Shown: one piece after another, positions 50,708-63,044 of the stretch | Numbering within the stretch: the first letter of the stretch is position 1 | How the letters are laid out: every line of letters begins with the position of its first letter | Source of the DNA: Litoditis marina | Taxonomy: Eukaryota; Nematoda; Chromadorea; Rhabditida; Rhabditidae | Direction: 5' to 3' | Assembly: GCA_964036275.1 (NCBI GenBank) | Contig: OZ038433.1 | Span: 17,304,257 to 17,368,256, forward strand | Length of the DNA: 64,000 nt | The notes under the pieces: model-generated | What the model was told of the DNA's origin: nothing | What the model saw: the letters and a program-made list of their open reading frames with translations, nothing else | Database searches by the model: none | Position numbers and translations under genes: made by a program

Positions 50708-52110
50708 TCTATAAACATTCTCCAGTCCGCCTGCTCGTCTTACTGTAGGTCGTAATAATAATTGGAGGGTTACGGTAGTAGAGAGACGTGGACCGAAAAA
50801 TGAGTGACAAGGACGGAGAGGGCGGTGCCGAGGGTCGTATTGCCCACTTCACTAACGGACCAAATGTGTTGCTGGTTTTTTGTGGGCGGAGCGAGGGGCG
50901 TGGCTCGCCTGAGGGCAAAATCATAACTCGGCGGGGGGGGGGGGACTAAGGAGTCAAAAATCAGGTAAACAGGAGAATTCTCCAAGTAATTGATTTTTGG
51001 TACCATTTTGAGGTTACCGGAGTAGATAACCGGTTCGTAACCTGACGAAATAGGGAAGAAAAGCCACCTAACCGGTATTTCTCTACCTTTTTGAAATCAA
51101 GAGAGCGGAAGAGATTGAAAATATATCACAATTCTAAATACCCATTAGAATTCATGAACAAACTGTTGTCTGATGCTAAGTAAACTTTTCAAACTAAAAT
51201 TCAGCTACAAATAATACTCTTCCCTTCGTTCGTTAGTTTCGGAACGAAAACGGTTTCATTTCACGCTGAAAAAAAACAGCCAGTCTATTTCACATCATCC
51301 AAATCGAAAGAAACACGGAATCGTAAGGTTAGAGACGAAGCTGAACTGCGTTCTAGCGAACGTTCTGTAGTTTGATTCCTAGTTTTTTTGCGTAAACACC
51401 ACAACTTCATTTTTTCCCTCGAAACTTGAAAACAATGTTCAGTATTGAGCAACCAAATAGTGTTTTGTTTACTCAAAATCCGTTATGTGCGTTGGGGCTG
51501 TAATGAAATTCCGAATCCCAAACAAATATTAAAGTTGGAAATTCATACTATATGCCCAACGTGCCCCAACTGACCCAACGATTTTCCCAGGTAACAAAAC
51601 AAGTCCGGCTATTTGAAACTAATTGTATCAGCAACATAAAAAAACAATTTTTCTTCGCAGCGATTGATTTATCTAATTTTGCGTTCCAATTTTCACACCC
51701 ATTAACAAAAATGCTGTTTAACAAACGTTTTGTAGTTTTCTCACTGATTTCATTGATTCCTTCCAAGTGCACATTTTCTCATGGAATGTCTACCCAATTT
51801 TCTTTGTTTGTGAATATTTTCGTGTTTTCTCCGCAATCAGCTCCTAATGGAGCTCATCTGCGAAAAAGAGACAAAAACTTCGACGAGATGTTGACTGTGC
51901 GAGAACAAACAAGAGAAGAGAGGGGCAGAGAAAACAAGACAGGGAGAGAGTGGGCGAGAGTGAGAGGGTGGCAGACGGCGAGAGTGGACAGAACCCGGGC
52001 GAGCACAGAAATACGAAACCGGCGCGTAGACCGGTCGGTTGGCCGACTAATGGCCGGAAAAGACCTGCCGGACGCCACAAATTGTCTTGGGGCAAATGCA
52101 CTTTAAGGGG

Positions 52111-52355
52111 TGAACTTTCTTCCCGAACCAGTCGGTTCGTTCTGGAACCAAAACAAATTTAGTCCAAGAAAGGTGAAACCGAACCAATTCACGTAAGTAA
52201 TGCTGCAATTGGTCGACTGAGAAACGTTCATTGAGTTTCGGTTTGGTTTTATTACCGTTTCACTACGCAAACGGTTCCGTTTTTTACTGACCAAACTGGT
52301 TAGGGAAGAATCGGTTCGGTTTTGGTGCGGGAAGAGTCAGTTCGGGAAGAAGTTT
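52111..52355. mobile_element. MITE-like element with CTTCCCGAACC ends
   Basis: The left end TGAACTTTCTTCCCGAACC and right end TTCGGGAAGAAGTTTGCC are imperfect inverted repeats. The flanks ACTTTAAG and ACTTTAGG suggest an 8-bp duplication. A relative lies at 63275-63562. Confidence 0.65.
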
Positions 52356-52475
52356 GCCACTTTAGGGTGTACAGGTGACCAAATCTCCTTTGTACTTTCA
52401 TCCCAAACCACGTCCTCACGTACACATAATGTTCAAAAACTACTCAGTAGTCGCATGTCCCAGGTACATGAACGG

Positions 52476-52653
52476 GACGTCCCATGTCCCGGTACTGTCC
52501 CGGGACGGTACCAAGAATTACGGTAGAAATGGAGCAGATTTGTATAAATGATGACAAAAATTCTCCTCGATCCTCACTTTTATATGCAAATATGCTCCAT
52601 TTCTACCGTAATTCTTGGTACCGTCCCGGGACAGTACCGGGACATGGGACGTC
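52476..52653. repeat. Large near-perfect palindrome (178 bp)
   Basis: The left arm starts GACGTCCCATGTCCCGGTAC and the right arm is its reverse complement. The arms pair for about 75 bases, through GGTACCAAGAATTACGGTAG, with a short unpaired centre. It could extrude a cruciform or make a long hairpin RNA. Confidence 0.92.
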
Positions 52654-52671
52654 TTCGAAAAACATTTGACC

Positions 52672-52815
52672 ATGGCAAACCCAAATTTTGACCATGGCAA
52701 ACCCAAATTTTGACCATGGCATGCGTACACGCTGCCATGGTCAAAATTTGGGTTTGCCATGGTCAAATCATTTGGGTTTGCCATGGTCAAATTTTGGGTT
52801 TGCCATGGTCAAATT
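52672..52815. repeat. CCATGG-centred inverted array
   Basis: Direct copies of GACCATGGCAAACCCAAATT are followed, after a short centre, by three or more inverted copies (GGGTTTGCCATGGTCAAA). The same motif forms the ends of the element at 55373-56230. Confidence 0.9.
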
Positions 52816-53521
52816 GAAACCATCACCAATACTGAATTTTACTTTTGATTTCGCTGATAAAGCCAAACAACAGTTTATTTGCATTAACAAAACAGAACAT
52901 AACAATCAGACAATAACAACAATTCGAACAAATAATAATTAGATGATAACTTAACATGATGTACAAACTGTGGTAAGAAAGTGAGATGTGATATCCAGAT
53001 AAGATAATCAATATTTGGTCGTGGGCCCAATGGAAAACTCGTTGGAAAGATCAACTATCAACTAAATCGTCAAGAACAAACAAGAACAGGGAATAATGAC
53101 CCTGAGACAGCTATGACGAATGCGCCTACTTGTGTGCTGCACTCGCCCCTCCCGCCCCATCAACTTCTTCACGCGTAACACGTGAAATTATCAATCATCC
53201 ATGGAAATGCACTAACAGAGATGGATGAGTGCAGCACCGTTCAAGCTACAAGAAACAAAACAGACGTGAAGCGTGAAGGCCCAGACCCCAACAGTTCACT
53301 AGTAGACATGTGTTGAAAGTTATTCGAAAGTCGAAAGATGCGAAACTGTAGTGAACACTGAACCCGTAATGTGAAGGGAACCCGTAGAAAAAAAGAAGGT
53401 AGTACAGGAGAAAATACTACAGAGCAACCATTCAGTTGTCTACAAGTATAGCATAAAAAAACAATACGATTGATTAATAATCAAACCGTTGAGCAACCGG
53501 CTCTCGCATCACTTCATAAGA

Positions 53522-54483
53522 TCACTGATGAGAAGGCATCGTTCGGCGAAGGCGGCAGAGACGAGCGGACGATTCACTTGGGAGACGGAGGTGGTAGTCA
53601 GAGGACACCATCGCAGAGGGTCTGGAAAGAATATGGTCAGATGGGGAGAAATAACAACTACGTACTTGTGAAATCTACAATGAAGACTACATATTTTCGA
53701 CAACGGAACACACGTTTCTGACTTCTGAGGAATACAACGAAACTAATACGCTATACTCTAAGATCAAAGACACTTATTTACACTTAAATAACCGTTAATG
53801 CACAAATTTTTCAGAATATTTCACTTAAAATAAAGAAATAAAATACAGAACTACAACTACTAAACTAACCACTGAGGATTTGATTGAAGATCTTGCTGCG
53901 ACTGCGACGTGAACAAATCCTTGCATGAGATTTTGAGATTATTTCCTGTAACATTAACAAGTACAGGAGAACCAACATAGCATACAAAATATGACCTATC
54001 CAGAGAAACCAGCTAATGTATCTTCCTAGACCTATGAAATGAAGGCACTCGGTTGGTAACACAAAGCAATATACATCATGTGAGCTCTGATATACGTAAT
54101 GGCTGAATCCAAGTTTCGAGGGTATTTATTGTGTATTTGATAATACGGAAACTGAAATGCTTGATTTCACGCGGTTTTTGCCAATTTAGTCTCAAAACAG
54201 TGGTTGTCGCGGAATAAGTACTTGTGTGACAATCCGGCTCAGCTGTGAGCTGTTTCGCATCACAAAATGAGCTGACAAATTGTTGAAAAAAGTCGATTAG
54301 TGTTTCTCAAACTCACTGCACATTATGGATACAGAGAAATTGGAGAGACGTTAAAAAAACATCAAAAACTTCGCTTTTTTGAGGACGAGTTTGCTCAGCG
54401 CTAGTGATAGATATTCAAACCAACCTCAAAAAGTCGCACTCCAGATCGTACCCGAAGTTATGAGGAAGCCACGTCCGGGCAGA
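53522..54483 (-). CDS. Two-exon 3' fragment of an unrecognised gene
   Basis: Exons 54483-54425 (SARTWLPHNFGYDLECDFL) and 53621-53522 (starts PSAMVSSDYHLRLPSE, ends MPSHQ stop) have good acceptors (TTTCAG, TTTCCAG). They join in matching phase across a gttggt donor. The product would end in an Arg/Ser-rich tail. I cannot find the 5' exons or name the family. It may be a gene remnant or a chance pairing. Confidence 0.25.
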
Positions 54484-55372
54484 CTGAAATGAGCGGTAAT
54501 AATGATGAATGCACAAAAATGAACCAAATAATCACAGCAAAATTGGGTAACCCTTTATCATCGGTTGATCAGTACTCGAACTGAGACTGAAGAACATATA
54601 AAGTGACTTTTAATCAGTGAGAGCTGAAAACTAAATTACTATAAGCAGAAAGCGAACGAAAAATGTAGTAATACCATATAACTGCTTGAATTTCCGATTC
54701 TACTGCTAACAAGAAACGGACTACTAACATTCCGAACTGTAAAATAGAACGTCTCAACATTTTACATCTTTCTCTGAAGTTAAATAACTAAAAAAACATT
54801 AGTGGCCTAAAATTTTGCCTATGAACCCAATTCTAACGCTCTACAATAGTTTGTGAGGTTGGATTCACTGAAAATTCCATTCAAAATATGCATAACTGAA
54901 TTACAATAACAGAAATACTTAAATATATATGATTTATAACAATAAAAATTAAAAATAGAAATTATCGAATTTCGAAAATAGGCCCGAATAAAGGTCTAAA
55001 ACGTACACAGTACGGTATAGGTGGGGCGCGGTTGTGTTGCCCTGAGCTCATGCTCAGAGTGAAAATTACAGGAAGCGAACAATTATTGAGAGAAATACCG
55101 TATTTATTATTGTCAAAGGAATTACTTAAACTGAATAATATCATAGTTTTTAGAAATTGTACAGCTTGTGACGTATAACTCCAAAAACAATGATAAAATG
55201 ATCGAATTTGTATTGTGGCGATCTTATCAACGGGAGTTTTGCTTAGCTATTTAATTATATAACTTTTCCAAAAATAATAAGTTCCAAACAATTGTTATTG
55301 CTAGCTCCAAAAACCATTTGGAGTGATTTCAACCATTGTTTTCTTGGTTTTGAGCATTAGATGTGTACATTT

Positions 55373-56230
55373 TGACCATGGCAAACCCAAACTTCAGATT
55401 TGACCATGGCAAACCCAAAAATGTGGGCGGGCACAGTGAATTAATATTCGGGGATTTTTCAGGATCCGTTCGGGGTACCGTCATCAATCGTTCGGGGTAC
55501 GATTCATGAAACGTTCACCGAACGATTGATGACGGGACGGTGAACAAACCCCGAAAAAACCCTGAAATTTCCCGGTTGTCATCTAACAATTACTAAGTAA
55601 AAATCAATAGTATTTTTTCTTGTTTAAAGTATTTTCGGCAAATATTATCAAAAAAATATTTTTAGAAAAAAATATTTTCCTAAAAAATATTTTTTTTAAA
55701 TATTATAAATTGAGACAGTAAAGTTCATTGAAGTAAAGGTTCAGAACTTCATTATATCTTTCCTGTCCATCTTCATAATTCGAAGTTGAGCTGGCAATTT
55801 CCAAATATCAAATCAGGGCACCCCTGGCCGCGCCGTATCTAGTATTGGTTACGCGATTGCCGCGGCAGAGGGCTTCTTCAGGATTCCCACCCAGTTTTAA
55901 CCGTGACAAAGTACCGTCAGTTCACCGTCCGTTCAATGTCTTGACACCGAACATTATTTCGGCGTTTTATCAGCGTCAAATTTCTGAAATTTCCGTGTTT
56001 TTTCATTGATTTTACCCTGAATTTTCCCTGAACCTCCGTTCATTGAAACATAACTGCTTTTTCGGGGTTCGTTCAGGAAGAATTCAGCGAATTTTCAGTG
56101 TTCGTTCGGTGTTTTAATCTTGAAATATTCCTGAAAGATCCCTGAACAAGGCGTTCCCTGAACGTACGGTGATTTTTCACCAACCCAAGATTTCCTATGG
56201 GGCTTCAACATTTTGGGTTTGCCATGGTCA
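55373..56230. mobile_element. 0.86-kb element with TGACCATGGCAAACCCAAA ends
   Basis: It starts with TTGACCATGGCAAACCCAAA (plus a second copy) and ends with the inverted TTTTGGGTTTGCCATGGTCA. The interior repeats GTTCGGGGTAC/GAACGATTGATGACGG and related GAACG/CGTTC words. The DNA just beyond (56238-56285) is an inverted relative of 52440-52480, so both ends belong to one larger composite family. Confidence 0.7.
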
Positions 56231-56537
56231 ACATTGTCTCGGGACGTCCCGTTCTTGTACATGGGACATGCAGTCGCCTGAGTACGGGAGCAAACAACAA
56301 GCACAGAGGATTTTGACAAACTTCCCTGTATATAGGATTGCTTCAAAGAAAGCAAATCCCATAGAACCTGGTTAGAACCGAATGGTTTCACTGTTGGATG
56401 AAAGCTGATTAAGTTGCAACCAAAATAACTGCCCCCATTTCTTCCTCTTGTATTTTAGGCCTCTACATGACAGTTACCACTGAAGAAATCGAAGATTTTC
56501 ACCCGACTTTGCGCAAGTATGCAACCCGGCGAGTTCT

Positions 56538-56790
56538 ATATCTAACCGGGTTTTTAGGTAACCTAACCGTTTTTTGGTAACCTATTTTTCAGGTTACCTC
56601 AGAAGGTAACCGATTGGTAACCTGAAATGAAAAACCGGTTACCTGTTTTTCTAACGCAAAAGGTGGTTTTTTACCGTTGGTTTAGACGGTAACCGGATTT
56701 TAGTTTCAGATTACTTCCAGGTTACCTAGCAAGGTAACCTGAAAAAAAAGGTTACCAAAAAAGGGTGAAGTTACCTAAAAACCCGGTTAG
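56538..56790. repeat. GGTAACCT/AGGTTACC repeat block
   Basis: There are more than a dozen copies of GGTAACC or its complement GGTTACC, often flanked by TTTTT or GAAAA. Smaller relatives occur at 12600-12680, 32330-32470 and 51040-51080. The arrangement is self-complementary at many registers. Confidence 0.85.
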
Positions 56791-57567
56791 TTGTAGAATT
56801 GGCCATGCAAACCAGAACCCGAACAATTATAAATGAAACAACACTCATTATCAGGCCAAAATATGATTCCAGTGTTTGAGTTTGCAACGATTGTCACAAA
56901 TAATATGGTTAGAAAACGGGAATAAATGTTGCAACCCAAATGGCCGAAGCATTACGGCTTACATACGAGTGGAGATTTAGTCTAAATTTGGTACTTAACT
57001 TTAGTTTGCAATTGCGAGAGAGTTTCGTTGAAAAAAAGGAAATTTTTTAGTGTGAACTTGCCTAAATTTGGTACTTTAGGTTGCGATTGCGAGAGAGTTC
57101 CGCTGAAAAAAAGAAGTTGTGCTTCAGCTTCCATAGCTTATTTCGTATAGTAGGAAGTCGTAAGTTGAACGACCAATTTGAATTCTCACAATAGAAGCTA
57201 GCCCCTTCTCTTTTTCATAACTCCTTTTACCTTTCTTTAACATTTTGTAGTTATGATGATGCCGAAAAAAATAAATTCATACGAAAATAGCACAAGTAGG
57301 CATGTAGGCATAACAAACACAACGTACAATTACTTCACAAACAGCTTATACGAACACTAGGCAATCTCAAAATTCTAAACAAGCTACTATTGAAACACGG
57401 CAACGCGAAGAAAGTTATAACCGTAATTAATGCATACAAACAGTTCATAGCGAAACTAGATAATCTCAAGACTTTCAAAAACTATACAAAAGAGCTGTAC
57501 AAATTACAAGTCGACCATATAAACTCTGGGAGCAGTGAAAATCTGTACAAATATAAAAGAAGAACTA

Positions 57568-60500
57568 TCACAATTTGATGGAGCGTGTGGTATCGTATTC
57601 TATTGTTGGAATGACAGCCTGCAAAATAAAATAAAAAACTCATTTTCAAAATGAACAAAATTAGATGAACAACTGAGTAGTTATAATTGAACGAGTAGGT
57701 AACACCGATTAGTCTTACAAGAAGACCATGAGATGAGCACTGATACCAAACGAGTTCAACACTTACATTGAACGACAGCGGCAAAACATGTTTATCGACT
57801 GATTGTGCTGAATGTGACCGATGTTTGCGGCTCCAATAGGACTGGTACAACCCAACCAGTACAAAATTCCAAGTTCCCAGTTTTGAAGTTCAAAGAATTT
57901 CGAATTTTGTCGAGTTGTTCGGATTTTTCTCAAATCAGACACGATTCCTTATCATTGAATAGACCACTGTAGGTTATAATAGACAACTTGTATGTGATAC
58001 TCGATTGTATGTGAATGTGAACTATTCGACTTACATTTCGTCCATAATATCTTTACGAAATCGAGAAAATGACAACAGACTACAAACCGACCTGCACAAA
58101 CTTGAGAAATAGAAGAAGGTACTCGTGAACGCCGAGATCTCTACCAGACTCCGCGTACTGGTCCAAGAGACGTTTCATCATCTAAACATACAACACTACA
58201 ACAATACAAAACATACACAATATAAAATGGCTGTAATCCCAAAAAATAAAACACAGGGATACAACTCTTGACACTCAGCTCATCTGATTTCCATAGAAAA
58301 CCAGCCAGAACACTTTGTACAATTGTATTCTTTCTTTGAATTCTGCGCAACCCGATTCCCTAACAATTAATACATTTCCCCCTGAAACCCCGATTTTTGC
58401 TGAATTCTGCGGAACCTTCATGATTTTGTAACAGAATAGATAAATTTCCGACATTGACGGTATGAGATGAACATTACCGATGTCCGTAATTGTTCATCTA
58501 TAGATGTATTCTCGCGTAACCAACCTCCGCGTGTTTGCATGGATGTACGGTGGGCATCTCGCAGGCCAGAGTCGTGTGACTCTCCACGGTGATCGTCTTG
58601 TTTGCGTGGTCCTAAACCGAATCGGGTTAGAGTGTTTTTTGACGTGGGTGAAATGAATGCTGGTAGACTAGACTGCTGAGAAACAATGCCAATTCTAACC
58701 ATTGTAACGATGAACGATAATACATCTATTATCTATATCAAGATTTAGGAGGATAGCTAACTTGTTCGAAAAGCCAGAAAAAACAATTCGCTGATTCAAT
58801 TTACTGGCATACGCCAGTAAGGTCCTACAATCCAACGAGAACAACTAGTTTTACGGCGTAAAGTGTAGAGGTAGCCCGCTTCTCTATTTGTGCTGGTAAT
58901 TCGTACAACTTTACGAGCGTATGTTTACTGGTCCGTTTTAATGAGCTAAAACGAACCGCCGAAAAGTCCTCGTAGGTTTGATCTACCGTCAGTGGTTTTC
59001 TATTCTCGTCGTAGCCCATTAGATAGAGTCGCGGAACCTGGAATCAATAAATAAAATAGACGATCACAGAGATAATCAAGGTTCTATTTCGTATGGTTAC
59101 AGTGTAAATGAATAGTTGAGAAAAACTGAATGGGCACGTTTAATAAGTCAGCTCACAAATTCTATTCGTATCAGTATCTGATCTATCAATGTGAATCGAT
59201 AACGAACACGTTTCAGACAGATTCAGTCACACTTCAGAAAGGGTGTTTTCATACGTTTTGTGCGCGACAGGGCAGACACATAGAGTATACTCCTTGACTG
59301 TGTGCGGTAAAGTGTACACGATTGGTTGGTAACCATACTTTGCTACATGTGTCTGTCGCAGACGAATACGTAAAGGTAGTAGAATTAACTCATAAAACTG
59401 TGAAAAAAACGTACAAGAAAAGTTAGTAATATATAAAATTTATAAATATAAAACTGCTCACCTGATAATATTTATCGTAGCAAATGTGAAGATCATATGT
59501 CCGTGGTTTTTCGATCTCCGCTGTACTTTTCGATTGGCTCACAACAAATCTGAAAAAAAAAATCAATAAACATTTTGAGCAAATTCAATCAACAACTAGA
59601 GTACATGTACTTGTACCATAACGAACTTGGACTTGGATTGTTATGAATTTTGAACTTTTTTCCAATGTTGAGTGTTTGACCTCTGATATACTCTGGAAAA
59701 CAACAAATGTTGTTTTCCATAGAAACAGTTTCCCCTTCGAAGAAAAGAAATCTTCGTTGGCTTCCGACTATTGACCAGAAACAAAGCGCACAGAAACACA
59801 CCACAAAGTAGCAAAATGACAAAAAGACCGAGCAAAAATCCTTTCTCCATGAGAACATAAACTAAGCGATATCTACGTATAATAGCACATACGTTCCGAA
59901 GAATCCGCAGAAATGAAGCCTATGGGGCTAGTTATCCCATTCAAGATTGTGAAAAAACTGCCTACCTATTTGGGTCGACGTCATCGAGTCCTCCAGAAGC
60001 CACGAAGTCGTCCAGATCCATCGGCGCGTCGTCATCAGACTCCTCTTCTTCTGTCCCCGTCTACAACCAACACGATTTGCAATATTTTGACGTATTAGAA
60101 TCCAGAATCGATTCCCATTTTGTAAAATGATGACATTTTACTGTTTACTGAGCGGAGAATGAAAAAAGCAGCATATACCACCAGCACCACCCAGGGCTCT
60201 CATTTAATGGAGGATCGTGAACAGTTTTTGTGAGAGAGTGGCGGTCAATGATCAACTGTTCTCCTACAAAATAGTCGACAATTGGTGGAAAAATAAGTGA
60301 GAAACGTAGAAATAGCCTGCTCAGTAGTTTTACAATACAACAATGTATGTATGAACGTGACCACTCGGACACTTCTCACCTACCAAACACAGGGCCACTT
60401 TGTTGGATATTCTATAGATAACCCGTTTTTCATCTGAAACAGGATTTTGAACTACCTTAACTGCGAGTCTTCTTTACTGGTGAAAATCAGACCGCTCACC

Positions 60501-62540
60501 CAGTTTCGTAGTTTGATCGCCCATAATTAGAATAACACGCGCACAACAACGTCGCCTTTCGTATGTACACCTACGATCGGCATTCACTTCTAATCGAAAT
60601 TCTAGTCTCCTAATTCACGTGTGCAAACTAGTTTACATGATAGTGCTGTCTAATTATAATAGCAAAACGCTGAAAAGCAGGTGTTCCATCTAGCCAACTG
60701 AACTATAAAACAGCGTGGGAAATAAGGTTCTCACAAGTAGAGATCGACATTGGTGTTGAAATTTGTCTAGTTTGAAAGGATTGTAAGAAGAACGGATGAT
60801 TCAATAGAGCAACCAACTACCAACAAAAAAAGCTACGTTTGAGCTAAATCTAAACTTCGAAGGTAAATAAATTTGTGTGTTGTGTCCCTTCAGTTGAGTG
60901 AATGAAACGCATCTCTCACCTGAGCGGTACTGGAGCCTAGATCGTGTACCACATCCCTCTCCTTGGTTTCATTCGAGAAATGATGGGTGTCCACCCACCC
61001 ACTGTCCTCGTCGCCCCCGAAACCATCCTCAGCCCCTATTTCACCCGAACACAAAACCTGCAACGGAGATATATTGAACATACACCAGTAAGGTTCGACT
61101 AAGCGACAAAAAGTAATCCGTTTTCAGATGTAAACACGTGAAAACTTAGGATTTTTACAACAAAGTAGGCCGATTTCCATCTTTTCGTCTTGAAAGTAGT
61201 CTGTTTTCGAACTTTTCTGACTATTCGGACAACTTTGCTGGTGTATGATATTGAAAAACAACCGTTCAGGAAAATAACATTTTCTCTCAATAAAAAAGGC
61301 AAATTTCACGATTTCTATTAGGAAAAGTCAATTCCAGAGAAATACTCAGAATAGGAAGCCGTCTTTTAACGTTTTCTGACTAAATCGAAAATGTTGTTAA
61401 TGTGTGAACGTCACAATTTCCATTCGTTTCACTGACGAGAATAGAAACGGGTCGTTGTCCTGTACAATTTTAAGCTCGAACAAACTCGGCGCATAAGAGA
61501 TTCATGGAGAAAAACAACATTTTTCATAAATTCCGTCGCACGCGAGCCAGTTTCATAACAAACTTGACATCATCTACAACTCCTCTATTTACAAAATGAA
61601 CAGAGTGGCAAAAATGGGCCGTTTATCAGAAAAATCCGTACAACTTGAAACCTTAACGCAACGTTTGCCGAAGTACGCATAATATGTTACACTAAAACAT
61701 AAATCAATAACGCTGCCGAATAGCACAATTATGGAGAAGGACTTTCCATTTAACAACCTCGAGAAAATTCGCCTAATTTTGATACAAACTGATATTGTTT
61801 CCCTTGGTTTAATGGAAAAACGGCCTCCTTTTTGAAGAATAGTCACACTGTCACACCTTCCTGGTGTGCGAGCGTACCTTTTCCTGTTTGGGGTCGTACT
61901 CCATTTGTCGACATCGTTTGTGACACGGCACATTGCGAATGATCAGAAACTGTTTGTCCTCGGGCAAAAACGGTCGTGTCCTGGAAATACAAAAAAATAC
62001 TCTTCCAACCCAATCTTAGTGGAACTGATCTCTTTCTTGAAACTTGCCTTCGTGGTGAGAAGGAAGCTGGCGGGTTCTGGGTTCTTTTTTCCCCAAATTA
62101 ACCAAGATCAAACTACTTCTAATCTTCAAAGAGAGAGTAGAATTTTTTCTCAATTAAACAACAAAACAGGGCCAAATTTCATAACGTCGAAAATTTGAGA
62201 CAGTATAATGGATTGTTAAATAAATAATTCGCCTTGTATATCTACACATGCACAATATGGAAAAGGCGATTGTCTAGACCCTTGAGAGAATCTTCTCAGC
62301 TTAAGAAATTATGTGAAATGTAAAAAAAAAAAGCCTTTTCACCAACCTTTTTGGATCGGGAGATTTGGACCATTTCCACGTGGAACAGTGATGAACGAGG
62401 TGATCTCCGGCGGCCACGAACTCTTCTGGAGTCAGGACCCCGGTTTCCCGGAACTTGCTTTCCTTGAGAACGGGGGTCAGCATCTCACCCACACTTAGAG
62501 CGGTGCTTTTCAGGTTGTTCACCAGATTCTGAACATCCAT
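57568..62540 (-). CDS. atg-3: ATG3, autophagy E2-like conjugating enzyme (9 exons, 308 aa)
   Basis: ATG3 accepts ATG8/LC3 (LGG proteins in worms) from ATG7 and transfers it to phosphatidylethanolamine on growing autophagosomes. Exons (minus): 62540-62347, 61980-61878, 61057-60920, 60060-59966, 59549-59462, 59037-58957, 58611-58525, 58181-58092, 57618-57568; phases agree and length matches the family (about 310). The N-terminus has [20 protein letters not shown] and [12 protein letters not shown], strongly diagnostic. The central region is acidic ([16 protein letters not shown]), as expected for the flexible ATG7-binding part. [14 protein letters not shown] and [19 protein letters not shown] are core E2 segments. 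The catalytic cysteine is Cys258 in HPCKHAE. An acceptor ATTTCCAG nine bases before the ATG suggests SL trans-splicing or a 5' UTR intron. The donor of exon 6 (gttcgt) is weak. Confidence 0.97.
61079..61247. mobile_element. 169-bp hAT-like MITE in ATG3 intron 2
   Basis: It begins CATACACCAGTAAGGTT and ends AACTTTGCTGGTGTATG, with a perfect 8-bp target duplication ATATTGAA on both sides. Short relics with CACACCAGTRAGGT occur near 14985, 17038 and 18219. Confidence 0.88.
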
Positions 62541-63044
62541 CGCTCCTCGCTGGAAATATGAATACTTCATTCCATGGAAAAGCTAGTGGTAACAAAAAGG
62601 AGAACAGCAAAAATGAAAACACAACAAGGAGAAATAAAGAAATAAACATAACAGACAGAATCGAATCTATGCGATAACAATGTGATGCGATAAAACTATT
62701 CAAAATCACGATGAACTATGTCAAACAGTCACACGAGATAATTGATAATAATATAATCAGAATAAAACTTTTAAAACCGACGTCGAAATACAAAATAAAC
62801 GCCGTGGGTGTAAGAAGTAATTGAATCGATCAGCTGATTTCTCAATCTTAAAGGACTGCCGGTTTCAGTCGGGTACTGTAGTGATATTGGAGCGCGTTAA
62901 CCGACAATTTTCGAATTCATGTCGCACACTTTTGAAAAATTTGCGATTTAGTTTTTCAAGTTTTCAGTTTTTAGTGTTTAATATCGTCAATTTGTTAATT
63001 TTCAACGGATTCTGTAATTGCTGTCATGTTTTAAGAATCAGAGA
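62541..63044. promoter_or_regulatory. Divergent intergenic region between ATG3 and PPIL1
   Basis: The ATG3 start (minus, 62540) and PPIL1 start (plus, 63045) face away across 504 bases. This region should hold both promoters, possibly shared. I see AT-rich sequence but no specific element. Confidence 0.6.

Larger units (their letters stand above)
50708..53521. other. Upstream region of astacin; repeats, no gene seen
   Basis: It contains a G run near 50935, a GA-rich tract at 51900-51990, the GGTTCGG element (52111-52355) and two palindromes (52476-52653, 52672-52815). Open frames at 51552-52106 run through GA-rich sequence and show no family resemblance. The astacin promoter should lie just above 50707. 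Confidence 0.5.
54484..57567. other. Gap between the unknown fragment and ATG3; repeats only
   Basis: It contains the element 55373-56230 and the GGTAACCT repeat block 56538-56790. No further exon with splice and frame support was seen. Confidence 0.5.

Noticed and set aside
51552..52106. 184-aa plus-strand open frame
   Set aside because: It runs through a GA-rich tract and into the edge of a repeat, with no recognisable domain and a composition-driven Arg/Glu-rich tail.
60408..60457. Extra ATG3 exon between the third and fourth exons
   Set aside because: It has splice-like borders, but its 50 bases would break the reading phase; direct joining of the flanking exons is in frame.
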